Source: Rubellimicrobium roseum (GTDB taxonomy: Bacteria > Pseudomonadota > Alphaproteobacteria > Rhodobacterales > Rhodobacteraceae). Taken from it: a stretch of 64,000 nucleotides of DNA. The stretch's first letter is position 1. Every line of letters begins with the position of its first letter. The DNA is taken from NCBI RefSeq assembly GCF_006152145.1, contig NZ_VDFV01000010.1, forward strand, positions 56,864-120,863, read 5' to 3'. The position numbers were made by a program, and so were the translations under genes. Positions 28,862 through 38,345 of this stretch are shown piece after piece. Below the pieces are notes generated by a model. That model did not search any database and had not been told where the DNA came from. It was given only the letters and a program-made list of their open reading frames with translations.

Positions 28862-30436
28862 TCAGGTCGGCTCCGGCCCGGCTGCGTCCAGCATCCGGGC
28901 GGCAGGCGCGACCAGTTCCCAGGTCACCCCCTCCGGCGCATGGTCCAGCCGGACCGAGCCGTCGACGGACGCCTCGGCCATGCGCACCATGACCACCGTG
29001 CCGAAGCCCGTCCGCGTCGGGGCCGCCACCGGCGGCCCGTCCCTCTCGATCCAGCGAAGGCGCACCACCGCGCCCTCGCCCTCGCCCTCGCCATCCACGC
29101 TCCAGCCCACATGGACGTGGCCCTGCCCGTCCGACAGCGCGCCGTACTTGCCGGCGTTGGTGGCCAGTTCGTGCAGCGCCATCCCCACCGCCTGCGCCGC
29201 CCCGGGCGTGAGCCGCAGGGGCGGCCCGGCCAGCGTCACACGGTTTCCCGCCAGATCGGCGAAGTGCGCGAGCTGCGACAGGACCAGCGACCTCAGGTCG
29301 ACGTGCCGCCAGTCGCCGCGCACCAGCAGGTCGTGGCTGGCCGACAACGCGGCCAGCCGCAGGAAGAAGAGGTCGGCGAACCGCTCGGGGTTCGAGCGCC
29401 GCGCCGTCTGCCGCGCCACCGCCTGCACCACCGACAGGAGGTTCTTGGACCGATGGCTCATTTCGCGCAGCAGCAGCTCGGTCTCGGCTTCCGTCCGCCC
29501 TCCGGCGGTCGGCCCCGGTTCGCGCCGGATCACAGGCTCCGCCCGCGAGCGTCGCCCGACGAGAGCCGCCAAGGCCAGCAGCCCCCCGAAAAGCTGGACC
29601 GCGAGCAGCGCGTCCTGCGGCGCCGCATCCGGCAGGACGAAGGGTCCCTGCCCGCCCAGCGTGCCCCAGGCTGCCGCGCAAGGAACCACGACCGCCACCA
29701 GAGCCGCGCCCGCGCGGGGCAGCCGCGCGATCGCCAGCAGGAGAAGAGGCACCAGCGCCGCCAGCGCCAGCGGCGCGGGACCGGGCGCCGGGCCGAAGGT
29801 CATCGCCGTCAGTCCCGCCAGGGCGCCGCCCATCGCCAGCCACTCGACCAGGGTCCTCGGCGCGGGACGTTCCCGGACATGCGCCGACCAGAGCGCCAGG
29901 ACAAGCGGCGCCACGGTCAGCGTGCCCACCGCATCGGCCAGGAACCAGGCCCGCCACGCGACCCACAGGCTCCCGGCCTCCACCGACCACGATCCGGTCG
30001 CCAGAGCGCCCAGCAGCGCCGCGGGTCCCTGCACCAGCCCCACGGCGGCCAGCACCACCCGGAGCACCTCGCCCGAGGTGACCCCCCGCATCGTCCGGCC
30101 GAAAAGCCGCCCGACCACCAGAACGGCCAGCAGCGGCTCGACCACGTTCACCGCTGCAAAGCCCAGCGTCGGCAGGACCCCTTGCCCGACCATCAGGTTG
30201 GCGGCGGCATTGCCGACGGCAAGGCCCAGCCCGCAGGCGGGCCAGCTCAGGCGCGGCAGCCGCAGGAACAGAGCGATTCCCAGGCCCGCCGCCGGCCAGA
30301 ACAGCGCGACGGTCCCCGGTCCCGCCAGGAACAAGAGCCCCAGCGCCGAAGCCGCCGCATAGGCCAGAGCCACCGGCAGGGCGACGCCCAGGCCCGAGAG
30401 CCAGAAAGGTCGCCGAAGGAACGCCAGCGCGATCAT
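28862..30436 (-). CDS. MASE1-domain HWE/HisKA_2-type histidine kinase
   Basis: A 524-residue membrane kinase. The first ~300 residues are a multi-pass MASE1 sensor (FLAGPGTVALFWPAAGLGIA near the start; about eight hydrophobic segments). The kinase core has His328 in LREMSHRSKNLLSVVQAVAR and the N box MALHELATNAGKYGALS, which are diagnostic of HWE/HisKA_2 kinases. These often phosphorylate PhyR or single-domain receivers; no receiver gene is adjacent. The ATG has GAGGAGG upstream. It precedes the split CHASE3 kinase on the same strand with a gap of about 180 bases. Confidence 0.88.
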   Translation of the reverse strand: MIALAFLRRPFWLSGLGVALPVALAYAAASALGLLFLAGPGTVALFWPAAGLGIALFLRLPRLSWPACGLGLAVGNAAANLMVGQGVLPTLGFAAVNVVEPLLAVLVVGRLFGRTMRGVTSGEVLRVVLAAVGLVQGPAALLGALATGSWSVEAGSLWVAWRAWFLADAVGTLTVAPLVLALWSAHVRERPAPRTLVEWLAMGGALAGLTAMTFGPAPGPAPLALAALVPLLLLAIARLPRAGAALVAVVVPCAAAWGTLGGQGPFVLPDAAPQDALLAVQLFGGLLALAALVGRRSRAEPVIRREPGPTAGGRTEAETELLLREMSHRSKNLLSVVQAVARQTARRSNPERFADLFFLRLAALSASHDLLVRGDWRHVDLRSLVLSQLAHFADLAGNRVTLAGPPLRLTPGAAQAVGMALHELATNAGKYGALSDGQGHVHVGWSVDGEGEGEGAVVRLRWIERDGPPVAAPTRTGFGTVVMVRMAEASVDGSVRLDHAPEGVTWELVAPAARMLDAAGPEPT

Positions 30437-30479
30437 CCCGCCGCCTCCTCGGGCCTCGCGGCCGGGCGGCCGGCGGCGG

Positions 30480-31202
30480 TCATCGTTCCGGGCTCGCGAA
30501 GATCGGATAAACCCCGGGCAGCACGCTTTCGAAATGGTTCACCACCGCCGCATGGCAGCCACAGGCGGCCTGCTCCAGCGCGGCGCGGTCCGACACGGTG
30601 ATGCGCCCGCGCGAATAGCTGATCAGCCCCCGCGCCTGCAGCGAGGTCGCCGCCGCCGTCACCGTGGTCCGCTGCACGCCCAGCATCTCGGCCAGGAACT
30701 CCTGCGTGAGCGGCACCTCGTTGCCTCCCGCCCGGTCCTGCGCCGTCAGGAGCCAGCGGCAGAAGCGGGGCTCGAGGCTGTGGAGCACGTTGCAGGCCAC
30801 CGACTGGAGCACCTGCGCGATCATGCAGTCGGCGTAGCGGGCCAGCGCGTCGCGCAAGCTGGCAGAGCGGCCCTTCATCTCCTCCAGCCGGTCGCTGTCG
30901 ATCCTCAAGGCGCCGCCCGGGATCTGCACCACGGCGCGGGCGAAGGCCGGCTTGTGGCCCATCGACACGATACCTCCGATCGCCCCCTCGCGCCCGACCG
31001 TCGCCGTCTCGGCCAGCGAGCCGTCAGGCAGCGCCACGATCAGCGAGACCATGGTCCCCCCGCAGGGGAAATGGCACGAGGTCACGTCGTCGCCGGCCTC
31101 GAACAGGATGGCTCCGCGCGGCAGAGGCACATGCGACAGGAACGGCGCCAGCAGCCCGAGGTCGTCGGGCCGCAGCGCCCCCAGAAGGCGGTTGGAGGGC
31201 AT
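30480..31202 (-). CDS. Crp/Fnr-family regulator, copy 1
   Basis: A 240-residue regulator with a cyclic-nucleotide-binding-like beta roll (about 15-125, ILFEAGDDVTSCHFPCGGTM) and a C-terminal winged helix (LTQEFLAEMLGVQRTTVTAA). No cluster of N-terminal cysteines is present, so it is not a 4Fe-4S Fnr. It is a close paralogue of the next gene upstream (shared phrases FARAVVQIPG, ALARYADC, HSLE). The ATG at 31200-31202 gives the same N-terminal register as the paralogue. Effector unknown. A 16-base palindrome lies about 145 bases upstream. Confidence 0.85.
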   Translation of the reverse strand: MPSNRLLGALRPDDLGLLAPFLSHVPLPRGAILFEAGDDVTSCHFPCGGTMVSLIVALPDGSLAETATVGREGAIGGIVSMGHKPAFARAVVQIPGGALRIDSDRLEEMKGRSASLRDALARYADCMIAQVLQSVACNVLHSLEPRFCRWLLTAQDRAGGNEVPLTQEFLAEMLGVQRTTVTAAATSLQARGLISYSRGRITVSDRAALEQAACGCHAAVVNHFESVLPGVYPIFASPER

Positions 31203-31346
31203 GGGCCTACCGTCCGCCCCGCTCGCGCGTGCCGCCCGTCCACCCCATCCCATCTTGCGCACGTCCCCTTTCGCGCGGGCGCGCCGGGCCAACGCCCGAC
31301 GCCGCCTGTTCTTTTGACCAGAATAGTCGCTGCTTCCGGCGGCGTC

Positions 31347-31362
31347 TGTCTACAACTAGACA
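31347..31362. promoter_or_regulatory. Palindrome between the Crp/Fnr paralogues
   Basis: TGTCTA-CAAC-TAGACA is a perfect 6-4-6 inverted repeat, the geometry of Crp/Fnr-family sites. It lies in the 189-base gap upstream of copy 1 and is a candidate site for either paralogue. Confidence 0.4.
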
Positions 31363-31391
31363 TTAGGAGGAGATTGTTGCCCGCCAGGACG

Positions 31392-32147
31392 TCAGATCGG
31401 CGATTCGGGACGCAGCCCGGGCAGGACGCGATCATAATGCGCCGCGACCGTATCCTGGCAGTCGCAGGACACCGCCCGCAGCCCGGCCCGGTCCAGCACC
31501 CGCAGCCGCCCGCGCGCATAGCCGATCAGGCCCTGCGCCTGGAACGCGGCGGCGGTGCGGGTCACATAGGTGCGGCTCACCCCCAGCATCTCGCCCAGGT
31601 ATTCCTGCGTGAGCGGCAGCTCGGCCGCGCCCTGCCGGTCCTGCATCGTCAACAGCCAGTTCGCCATGCGCTGCTCGAGGCTGTGCCGGCCGTTGCAGGC
31701 CACCGTCTGAAGGAGCTGCGCCAGAAGGCAGTCCGCATAGCGGGCCAGCGCATCGCCCAGAGCCGCCACGCGCTCCTTGGCCTCTTCGACATGGCCCACC
31801 TCGACCCGCCAGGCCGCGCCCGGGATCTGGACCACCGCACGGGCGAAGGCCGGCCGGTGCCCGCGGCTCACGAGGCCCCCGACCGCCCCCTCGCAGCCGA
31901 TCAGGCCCGTGTCGGCGGTGCGTCCATCGGGCAGCACCACGATCAGCGACAGCATGGTCCCGTCGCAGGGAAAGTGCATCCAGCCCACGTCCTCGCCAGG
32001 CTCGAACAGCCGTTGGCCGCGGGACAGTTCCACGGCCCGCAGATGCGGGGCCAGCGCCCCGCGCCCCTCGTTCCCCATGGCAGCCAGAAGGCGGTTGCGG
32101 CACAGGGCCTCGTCGCCCGGCCATGGTGAGGATTGCGCGTCATCCAC
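31392..32147 (-). CDS. Crp/Fnr-family regulator, copy 2
   Basis: A 251-residue paralogue of the preceding entry with the same layout: effector beta roll (LFEPGEDVGWMHFPCDGTML), a dimerisation helix and a winged helix (LTQEYLGEMLGVSRTYVTRT). The GTG start at 32145-32147 follows GGGAGGA. The tandem arrangement implies duplication followed by divergence of the recognition helix (VQRTTVTAA versus VSRTYVTRT), so the two may have different targets. Effector unknown. Confidence 0.85.
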   Translation of the reverse strand: MDDAQSSPWPGDEALCRNRLLAAMGNEGRGALAPHLRAVELSRGQRLFEPGEDVGWMHFPCDGTMLSLIVVLPDGRTADTGLIGCEGAVGGLVSRGHRPAFARAVVQIPGAAWRVEVGHVEEAKERVAALGDALARYADCLLAQLLQTVACNGRHSLEQRMANWLLTMQDRQGAAELPLTQEYLGEMLGVSRTYVTRTAAAFQAQGLIGYARGRLRVLDRAGLRAVSCDCQDTVAAHYDRVLPGLRPESPI

Positions 32148-32267
32148 GGCGCGTCCTCCCGCCCCGGTTCCCCCGACCTTGTCCGCGGCGGGGGCCGGGC
32201 GGTCGGGGTTGGTGTCCTTGTCGCCGCGCTATCTATCCCGGCGTTGCAGGGCTTCCAGCCATTCCGG

Positions 32268-33752
32268 TCAGGCCGCCGCCCGCCCGCGCGTCCGCGCCAC
32301 GGCGTCGGTCCACAGCGCGAGCCGACGTGCTCGCTCCTCGCCGGACATGACCGGTTCGAAGCGCCGCTCCAGCGCCCAGGCCCGGGCGAACTCCCCAGGC
32401 CCCGGCACCACGCCGGTCGCATGCCCCGCAAGCCACGCCGCCCCCAGCGCCGTCGTCTCGCGCACCACCGGCCGGTCCACCGGCGCGCCCAGAAGATCCG
32501 CCAGCCGCTGCATCGTCCAGTCCGAGGCCGTCATGCCCCCGTCCACCCGCAGCACCGCCGGACGGGCGCCAAACCAGTCCTGCCGCATCGCCTCCCACAG
32601 ATCATGCGTCTGGAAGGCCACGCTCTCCAGCGCCGCCCGGGCGAACTCGGCCGGTCCCGTGGCGCGCGTGAGGCCGTAGACCGCCCCCCGCGCCTCGGCG
32701 TCCCAATACGGCGCGCCGAGCCCCGTGAAGGCGGGCACCATGACCACGTCCTGCGACGGGTCCGCCGCTTCGGCCAGGGCCTGCGTCTCCCCCGCGCGGC
32801 CGATCAGCCGCAGGCCGTCGCGCAGCCACTGCACCACGGCGCCCGCGATGAAGATCGAGCCTTCCAGCGCATAGGTCACCTGCCCGTCCAGCTTGTAGGC
32901 AATGGTCGTCAGCAGCCGCGACCGCGACCGCACGAAGTCCGTCCCCGTGTTCAGGAGAGCGAAGCACCCCGTCCCATAGGTCGATTTCATCATGCCGGGC
33001 TCGAAGCAGGCCTGCCCGACGGTCGCCGCCTGCTGGTCTCCCGCCACGCCCCGGATGGGGATGGACCCGCCCAGCAGCGTCGTCGTGCCGAAATCGCCCG
33101 CGCAGTCGCGCACCTCGGGCAGCATCGCCAGGGGGATGCGCAGCCGCGCGCAGATCTCGGCCTCCCACTCGCCCCGTCGGATGTCATACAGCATCGTCCG
33201 CGCGGCGTTCGTCGCGTCCGTCGCATGGACCTGCCCGCCGGTCAGCCGCCAGATCAGGAAGCTGTCCACCGTCCCGAACAGCAGACGCCCCGCCTCGGCC
33301 CGCTCCCGCGCACCTTCGACGTTCTCCAGAAGCCAGGCGATCTTGGTGGCCGAGAAATAGGGATCGATCAGCAGCCCCGTCCGGTCCCCGATGGCCTCGC
33401 CCCAGCCTTCCGCCTCCAGCTCCTCGCAAAGCGGCGCGGTCCGGCGGTCCTGCCAGACGATGGCGTTGTGGATGGCCTGCCCGGTGTCGCGGTCCCAAAC
33501 CAGCACCGTCTCGCGCTGGTTGGTGATGCCCAGCGCGGCGATGCTCCGGGGCGCGACGCCCTCAACGGCCCGCTGCGCCGTGGCCAGCACCGAGCCCCAG
33601 ATCGCCTCCGGGTCGTGCTCCACCCAGCCCGAGGCCGGAAAGATCTGCAGGAACTCCTCCTGCGCGATCTTCCGGGGCCGCAGCCCCTCATCGAAGAGCA
33701 GCGCGCGGGATGAGGTCGTGCCTTGGTCGATGGCAAGGATATAGGTCATCAT
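32268..33752 (-). CDS. glpK: Glycerol kinase
   Basis: A 494-residue FGGY-family kinase that converts glycerol to glycerol 3-phosphate. Signature segments are [17 protein letters not shown] at the N-terminus, [16 protein letters not shown], the substrate region [46 protein letters not shown] and the C-terminal [13 protein letters not shown]. Length is normal. Two adjacent ATGs (33752 and 33749) could start it. It follows rlmE by 42 bases on the same strand. No glpF, glpD or glpR is nearby. Confidence 0.95.
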   Translation of the reverse strand: MMTYILAIDQGTTSSRALLFDEGLRPRKIAQEEFLQIFPASGWVEHDPEAIWGSVLATAQRAVEGVAPRSIAALGITNQRETVLVWDRDTGQAIHNAIVWQDRRTAPLCEELEAEGWGEAIGDRTGLLIDPYFSATKIAWLLENVEGARERAEAGRLLFGTVDSFLIWRLTGGQVHATDATNAARTMLYDIRRGEWEAEICARLRIPLAMLPEVRDCAGDFGTTTLLGGSIPIRGVAGDQQAATVGQACFEPGMMKSTYGTGCFALLNTGTDFVRSRSRLLTTIAYKLDGQVTYALEGSIFIAGAVVQWLRDGLRLIGRAGETQALAEAADPSQDVVMVPAFTGLGAPYWDAEARGAVYGLTRATGPAEFARAALESVAFQTHDLWEAMRQDWFGARPAVLRVDGGMTASDWTMQRLADLLGAPVDRPVVRETTALGAAWLAGHATGVVPGPGEFARAWALERRFEPVMSGEERARRLALWTDAVARTRGRAAA

Positions 33753-33794
33753 GCCCGCGACTGTCGCGCAGGCGGGCGGATTCGCGCAAGAGGC

Positions 33795-34523
33795 TCAGCC
33801 CTCCGCGGGCCGCCCCCGGAACCCCATCGCCACGACGAACTTCTCGGATGAATCCGACCGGCTCGCGGGGGGCTTGACGTTCTCGACCTTGGTGAAGGCC
33901 TGCTTGAGCCGCTTCTGAAGCTCACCCTCCGCGCCCCCGGCCAGCACCTTGGCGACGAAGGTTCCGCCCGGCGCCAGAACATCGAAGGCCAGTTCCGCCG
34001 CCGCCTCGCACAGCGCCACGATCCGCAGGTGGTCCGTCTGCTTGTGCCCGGAGGACGCCGCGGCCATGTCCGACATCACCACGTCGGCCTGCCCGCCCAG
34101 CCACTCCTTCACCTGCCGGTCGGCGTCGTCCGACAGGAAGTCGAGTTGGTGGATCTCAGCCCCCGGCACCGGGTCCACCTCCTGCAGGTCGAGCCCCAGC
34201 ACCCGTCCCTGCGGCTTGCCGGCCTTCTCGCCCAGGGCGTTCACGCGCGGCACCGCGACCTGTGCCCAGCCGCCCGGCGCGGACCCAAGGTCCACGACCC
34301 GCGCGCCGGGCTTGAGGAAGTGGAACTTGTCGTCAAGCTCCAGGAGCTTGAAGGCCGCCCGCCCGCGATACCCCTCGGCCTTGGCGCGCTTCACGTAAGG
34401 ATCGTTGAGCTGCCGCTGGAGCCAGAGCGTCGAGGACAGCTTCCGCCCCTTCGCGGTCTTCACCTTGACCGTGAGATCCCGCGTGCCCCGTCCCGACGTG
34501 CCCTTGGCCGGTGTCTTGCCCAT
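33795..34523 (-). CDS. rlmE: 23S rRNA (uridine-2'-O)-methyltransferase RlmE (FtsJ/RrmJ)
   Basis: A 242-residue SAM-dependent methyltransferase for U2552 of 23S rRNA. The K-D-K-E tetrad segments fit: [34 protein letters not shown] (SAM loop), [18 protein letters not shown] and [18 protein letters not shown] basic N-terminal extension (about 30 residues) precedes the core, as in alphaproteobacterial homologues. The start at 34523 has AGAGGAC upstream. A Ppx/GppA gene, a common neighbour of rlmE in this group, lies 4 kb away. Confidence 0.93.
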   Translation of the reverse strand: MGKTPAKGTSGRGTRDLTVKVKTAKGRKLSSTLWLQRQLNDPYVKRAKAEGYRGRAAFKLLELDDKFHFLKPGARVVDLGSAPGGWAQVAVPRVNALGEKAGKPQGRVLGLDLQEVDPVPGAEIHQLDFLSDDADRQVKEWLGGQADVVMSDMAAASSGHKQTDHLRIVALCEAAAELAFDVLAPGGTFVAKVLAGGAEGELQKRLKQAFTKVENVKPPASRSDSSEKFVVAMGFRGRPAEG

Positions 34524-34627
34524 GTCCTGCGTCCTCTTGCCGAAGGGGACATATGGAGCGCCCGCGCCGGAAAGGGAACCCGCCCCGCCACGGCCCGGTT
34601 GACGGCGCGCGCCTCGCAGGAACTCTC

Positions 34628-35674
34628 ATGACCCCAGCCCGCACCGTCCGCCTCGCCTTCCGCGACCTCCCTGTGATCGACGGCAAGCCCGTGCCCGTCC
34701 ATCGCGACATCTCCGCCATCGTCCGCGAGGGCGACACGCTCTTCCTCGCCTGCGACGAAGGCGCCGGGATCGAGCGTCTCCTGCGCGACGGCGACGGCTT
34801 CGGCCATCACCGGCACATCCGGCTGGGCGACCTCCTCGACCTGCCCGCCGGCCCCGAAGGCGAGATGGACATCGAGGGGCTCGCCATCGACGGGGGCTGG
34901 CTCTGGGTCCTGGGCTCCCAGTCGCTCAAGCGCGACAAGGTCAAGGCGCATGCCCCCGGCCCCGAGGCGCTCGATGACCTCGCCGACATCGATTGGGACG
35001 GCAACCGGCAGTTCCTCGGGCGCCTGCCCCTCGTGACGCGGCACGGCGGCCTTTGGCCCGTCGCTCAGGACGGCGACCGCCGCGCGGCGCACCTGCGCTT
35101 CAAGGGCAAGGGCCGCCTGCGCCGCTGGCTCCGCAAGGACCGACACCTCGCGGCCTTCCTCGACCTGCCCTCCAAGGAGAACGGGCTCGACGCCGAGGGG
35201 ATCGTGGCGCGCGGCGACCGGGTCTGGGTGGGCCTGCGCGGTCCGGTCCTGGGCGAAAGCGCCGTCGTTCTGGAGATGGAGATGAGGGTGACCGGCAAGG
35301 GTCATCTCAAGGCCCGCCGGATCGAGGGCCGCTCGCGCCTGCGCAAGCACTTCGTGGACACCGACGGCCAGGGCATCCGCGACATGAAGTGGGACGGCGA
35401 CGACCTTCTGCTGGTGACGGGCCCGGTCCTGTCCGGCAACGGCCCGGCCGCGATCCTGCGGCTCCATGGCTTCGCCGGGCGCGACGACGAAGGATACCTG
35501 GGCGAGTCCGGCCAGACCCTTCTCCAGCGCCTGCCCTATCGCGAATCGACGGACCACCCCGAGGGGCTGGTCCAGTGGGACGGCCCTGAATGGCTCGTGG
35601 TCTGCGACAGCCCTGCTCCGGAGCGCGTGGGCGACGACCCGCCCTACGTCGATGGCGACGTCTGGCGCCTGTAG
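34628..35674 (+). CDS. DUF3616 domain protein
   Basis: A 348-residue protein matching DUF3616, a beta-rich domain probably forming a propeller. Typical phrases are DISAIVREGDTLFLACDEG, MDIEGLAIDGGWLWVLGSQS, GLDAEGIVARGDRVWVGLRG and GIRDMKWDGDDLLLVTGP, which repeat the blade pattern of a short strand ending in an acidic turn. The ATG at 34628 has AGGA upstream. It diverges from rlmE. Biochemical role is not established for the family. Confidence 0.8.
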   Translation: MTPARTVRLAFRDLPVIDGKPVPVHRDISAIVREGDTLFLACDEGAGIERLLRDGDGFGHHRHIRLGDLLDLPAGPEGEMDIEGLAIDGGWLWVLGSQSLKRDKVKAHAPGPEALDDLADIDWDGNRQFLGRLPLVTRHGGLWPVAQDGDRRAAHLRFKGKGRLRRWLRKDRHLAAFLDLPSKENGLDAEGIVARGDRVWVGLRGPVLGESAVVLEMEMRVTGKGHLKARRIEGRSRLRKHFVDTDGQGIRDMKWDGDDLLLVTGPVLSGNGPAAILRLHGFAGRDDEGYLGESGQTLLQRLPYRESTDHPEGLVQWDGPEWLVVCDSPAPERVGDDPPYVDGDVWRL

Positions 35675-35694
35675 GGCGGGCGTCGCACCGCCGC

Positions 35695-35717
35695 CACCTG
35701 CGTGACCCTTGCAGGTG
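35695..35717 (+). terminator. Hairpin after the DUF3616 gene
   Basis: CACCTGC-N9-GCAGGTG forms a perfect 7-base stem 20 bases after the stop. There is no T tract, so termination is only inferred. Confidence 0.35.
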
Positions 35718-35827
35718 CCCGATTCGCACAAGCTTGCCCGAACCGGCCACCCCATTTCGGGTGTTGCGCGAAGCGGGGGAGGACCGTTCGGTCCTGTCAG
35801 AAACCGTTAAGGATCGTCCGGCAGTCT

Positions 35828-35853
35828 GCGGGCATGACACACGCCATGCCCGC
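35828..35853 (-). terminator. Hairpin downstream of the C1 operon
   Basis: GCGGGCATG-N8-CATGCCCGC, a perfect 9-base stem, lies 25 bases beyond the stop of the MtgA-like gene on the minus strand. No T tract follows. Confidence 0.4.
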
Positions 35854-35878
35854 CTCCGTTGTCCAACTTCCCCGCGCC

Positions 35879-36928
35879 TCAGGCGCGGCGACGCCCGCCC
35901 GCGCGGCGCTGGCGGCCTTCGCCCTCGGCCTGCGGGGCGCGGTTGAACTTGATCCACTCGCCGCCCGAGGGGTCGTTGTTGGTCAGGAAGTTGGCGGCGC
36001 GGATGGCCTCCATCTCCTTGCCCGGACGGGGACGGGTCGAGCCCAGCCCGAACAGCGTCACGAAGATCTCGTCGTCCATGCCCTCGGGCAGCACGATCCC
36101 GGCCGCCGCGACCTCGGCCTTCTTCTCGGCGATGACCTTCTGCGTCACGGGCAGCGCGACCGGGTTCATGATCGCGCTGGTCATGCCCGCGCCCATGGCC
36201 ATCGGCAGGAAGGCGTTGTTGATGCCGTGCCGGTTCGGCAACCCGAAGGAGATGTTGGACGCCCCGCAGGTCGTATTCACGCCCAGTTCCTCGCGCAGGC
36301 GGCGCACCAGCGTGAAGACCTGGAGCCCGGCCGTCGCCATCGCGCCCACCGGCATCACCAGCGGATCGACCACGATGTCATGCGCCGGGATGCCGAAGTC
36401 GGCCGCGCGCTGCACGATCTTCTTTGCCACGGCGAACCGCACGTCCGGGTCCTCGGAGATCCCCGTGTCGTCATTCGAGATCGCCACCACCGGCACATTG
36501 TACTTCTTGACGAGCGGCAGCACGAACTCCAGCCGCTCCTCCTCGCCGGTGACCGAGTTCAGGAGCGGGCGCCCCTTGCAGACCTGAAGCCCGGCCTCCA
36601 GCGCCGCGGGCACCGAGGAGTCGATGCAGAGCGGCACGTCCACCAGCCCCTGCACCAGCTCGATGATCTTCCGCATCAGCGGAGGCTCGGTCTCGTTGGG
36701 GTTGGGGTTCGAGTTGTAGACCACGCCCGCGTTGATATCGAGCACCGTGGCCCCGGCCGCCACCTGGGCGATGGCGTCGGATTCGACGGTCGAGAAGTCC
36801 CCGGCCTCCAGCTCGGCCGCGAGCTTCTTGCGCCCGGTCGGGTTGATGCGCTCGCCGATCACGCAGAAGGGCTGGTCGAAGCCGATGATCGCGGTCTTGG
36901 TCGCGCTTTCGACGATGGTGCGGGTCAT
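35879..36928 (-). CDS. Methyltetrahydrofolate:corrinoid methyltransferase (MtgA/MtvA-like)
   Basis: A 349-residue pterin-binding TIM-barrel protein. Folate-binding segments are FCVIGERINPTGRKKLAAEL, GATVLDINAG, PLCIDSSVPAAL, LLNSVTGEEER and TTCGASNISFGLPNR. Homologues move methyl groups between tetrahydrofolate and a corrinoid protein; with an MttB-family enzyme elsewhere in the window, the direction corrinoid to folate (MtgA type) is attractive. The C-terminal 20 residues are a basic, Gly/Arg-rich tail. It begins 3 bases after the MetF-like gene, forming the last gene of a three-gene operon. Confidence 0.88.
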   Translation of the reverse strand: MTRTIVESATKTAIIGFDQPFCVIGERINPTGRKKLAAELEAGDFSTVESDAIAQVAAGATVLDINAGVVYNSNPNPNETEPPLMRKIIELVQGLVDVPLCIDSSVPAALEAGLQVCKGRPLLNSVTGEEERLEFVLPLVKKYNVPVVAISNDDTGISEDPDVRFAVAKKIVQRAADFGIPAHDIVVDPLVMPVGAMATAGLQVFTLVRRLREELGVNTTCGASNISFGLPNRHGINNAFLPMAMGAGMTSAIMNPVALPVTQKVIAEKKAEVAAAGIVLPEGMDDEIFVTLFGLGSTRPRPGKEMEAIRAANFLTNNDPSGGEWIKFNRAPQAEGEGRQRRAGGRRRA

Positions 36929-36931
36929 GTC

Positions 36932-37861
36932 CTATCCGTTCACGGCAAGGGCGGGCTGCTGGCCCGTCCGGTTGTTGGCCCAGGTGGCGGCGGTCGAGAT
37001 GCCACCGAGAGGGAAGATATGCACCTGCTCGATGCCGAAGGACGGGTTCGCGGCCTTGTGGGCGGCGAGCTGGTCCACGACGTCGTTGGGCTCGTAGGGC
37101 AGCAGGAGCTTGGTCACGTCCATCGCGCGCTTCTGCAGGACCTGGAGCGAGGGGCCCACGCCGCAGGCGATGGCGAACTTGATGAGTGTCTGGAGCTTCG
37201 CGGGCCCGGCGATGCCGATATGCACCGGCAGCTCGATGCCCTCGGCCTGGAGGCGGTCCACCCAGGCGATCACCGGCTTGGCGTCGAAGCAGAACTGCGT
37301 GGCGAGCGCGAGCTTGGCCCCGGTCCGCTGCGCGAAGGCCTGCTTCCAGCGCAGCGCCTCCATCACCATGCGGTCCGACCCGTCGGGGTCGATGTCCTTG
37401 TTGCCCTCGGGATGCCCCGCCAGATGCAGGCGCTGGAAGCCGTGATGGTCGAAGAGCCCGGTCTCCAGCAGATCCATCGAGGACTGGAACTCGCCCAGCG
37501 GGTCCTTGCGGCCGCCCGCGAGGATCAGCCCCTCGGTGATGCCGGCCTCGCCCTGGTAACGGGCGATCCAGTCCGACAGCATCGCGCGATCGGCGATCGA
37601 ACGGGCCGGAAAGTGCGGCATGACGTCGAAGCCCTGCGCCGCGATCCGCTTGGCGGTGGCGACCATGTCCTCGATGGCGGTGCCGTCGATATGGGCGATG
37701 TAGACGCGGGTGCCGGGCGGCAGGATCGCGCGGAAATCCTCCACCTTCTCGGCGGTGCGGGGCATGACCTCGATGGACCAGCCCGACAGGAAGCGGGGCG
37801 TCGCCTCGGAGGGCGCGGCGGGCGACTCGGCCTTGCGGCGCATGAACGGGAGAAGGGACAT
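36932..37861 (-). CDS. Methylenetetrahydrofolate reductase-like protein (MetF superfamily)
   Basis: A 309-residue TIM-barrel protein with MetF-like segments: FLSGWSIEVMPRTAEKVEDF with the Glu of the active-site strand, VYIAHIDGTAIEDMVATAKR, GLILAGGRKDPLGEF, LHLAGHPEGNKDI and LATQFCFDAKPVIAW. It is shorter and more divergent than housekeeping MetF. In the family it interconverts methyl- and methylene-tetrahydrofolate, which here would feed methyl groups into oxidation. The ATG at 37859-37861 has GGAG upstream. Its neighbours are the MtgA-like gene and a small 'virulence factor' family gene. Confidence 0.82.
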   Translation of the reverse strand: MSLLPFMRRKAESPAAPSEATPRFLSGWSIEVMPRTAEKVEDFRAILPPGTRVYIAHIDGTAIEDMVATAKRIAAQGFDVMPHFPARSIADRAMLSDWIARYQGEAGITEGLILAGGRKDPLGEFQSSMDLLETGLFDHHGFQRLHLAGHPEGNKDIDPDGSDRMVMEALRWKQAFAQRTGAKLALATQFCFDAKPVIAWVDRLQAEGIELPVHIGIAGPAKLQTLIKFAIACGVGPSLQVLQKRAMDVTKLLLPYEPNDVVDQLAAHKAANPSFGIEQVHIFPLGGISTAATWANNRTGQQPALAVNG

Positions 37862-37887
37862 CAGGATCTCCGGAAAGCGCAGGGCGG

Positions 37888-38184
37888 TCACGCCCGGCCG
37901 TGGTTGTCGATCAGCGCCTTGAGGCGCGCGGTGTCGTATTCGGCTTCTATGCGCGCAGCCTCGGCGCCCGCGACCTCGCCCGGCTCACCCTCGACCGGAT
38001 ACGGCGCGGCCTTGCGCCATTCGGACAGGTACGAATCGGTGTCCCGGGCCCCGGCCTTCATGGCGGCCCTGTCGATGGCCTGCTCGAAGCGCTCCGAAAG
38101 CTGGATCTTGGTCCCGCGCCGCCCCGATCCGACGATCACCTGGGCCGGGATGTCGCGCCAGTACACGATGGTCACGTCGGGCAT
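37888..38184 (-). CDS. 'Virulence factor' family small protein (PF13769-like)
   Basis: A 98-residue protein beginning MPDVTIVYWRDIPAQVIVGS, with a central KIQLSERFEQAIDRAAMKAG helix pair and a C-terminal acidic helix. This matches the small family labelled 'virulence factor', a name with no functional support here. It is the first gene of an operon with the MetF-like and MtgA-like genes (26 and 3 base gaps), which implies a role in corrinoid/folate methyl transfer, perhaps as a subunit or chaperone; that is inference. AGAGGA precedes the ATG. Confidence 0.7.
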   Translation of the reverse strand: MPDVTIVYWRDIPAQVIVGSGRRGTKIQLSERFEQAIDRAAMKAGARDTDSYLSEWRKAAPYPVEGEPGEVAGAEAARIEAEYDTARLKALIDNHGRA

Positions 38185-38345
38185 GAGGTCCTCTGCTCGT
38201 TCTCGCCTGCGTTCTATGACAGTCCGCGACATTGTCGATGCCGGTTTTCGACATGTTGGACCTGTGCTGCGACCGAGCACCGGACTTGCGCGTCGGGGGC
38301 AGTCCCCGCTAGTCTACCAGCAAGTTCAGATTTGGAGGGCGCACC

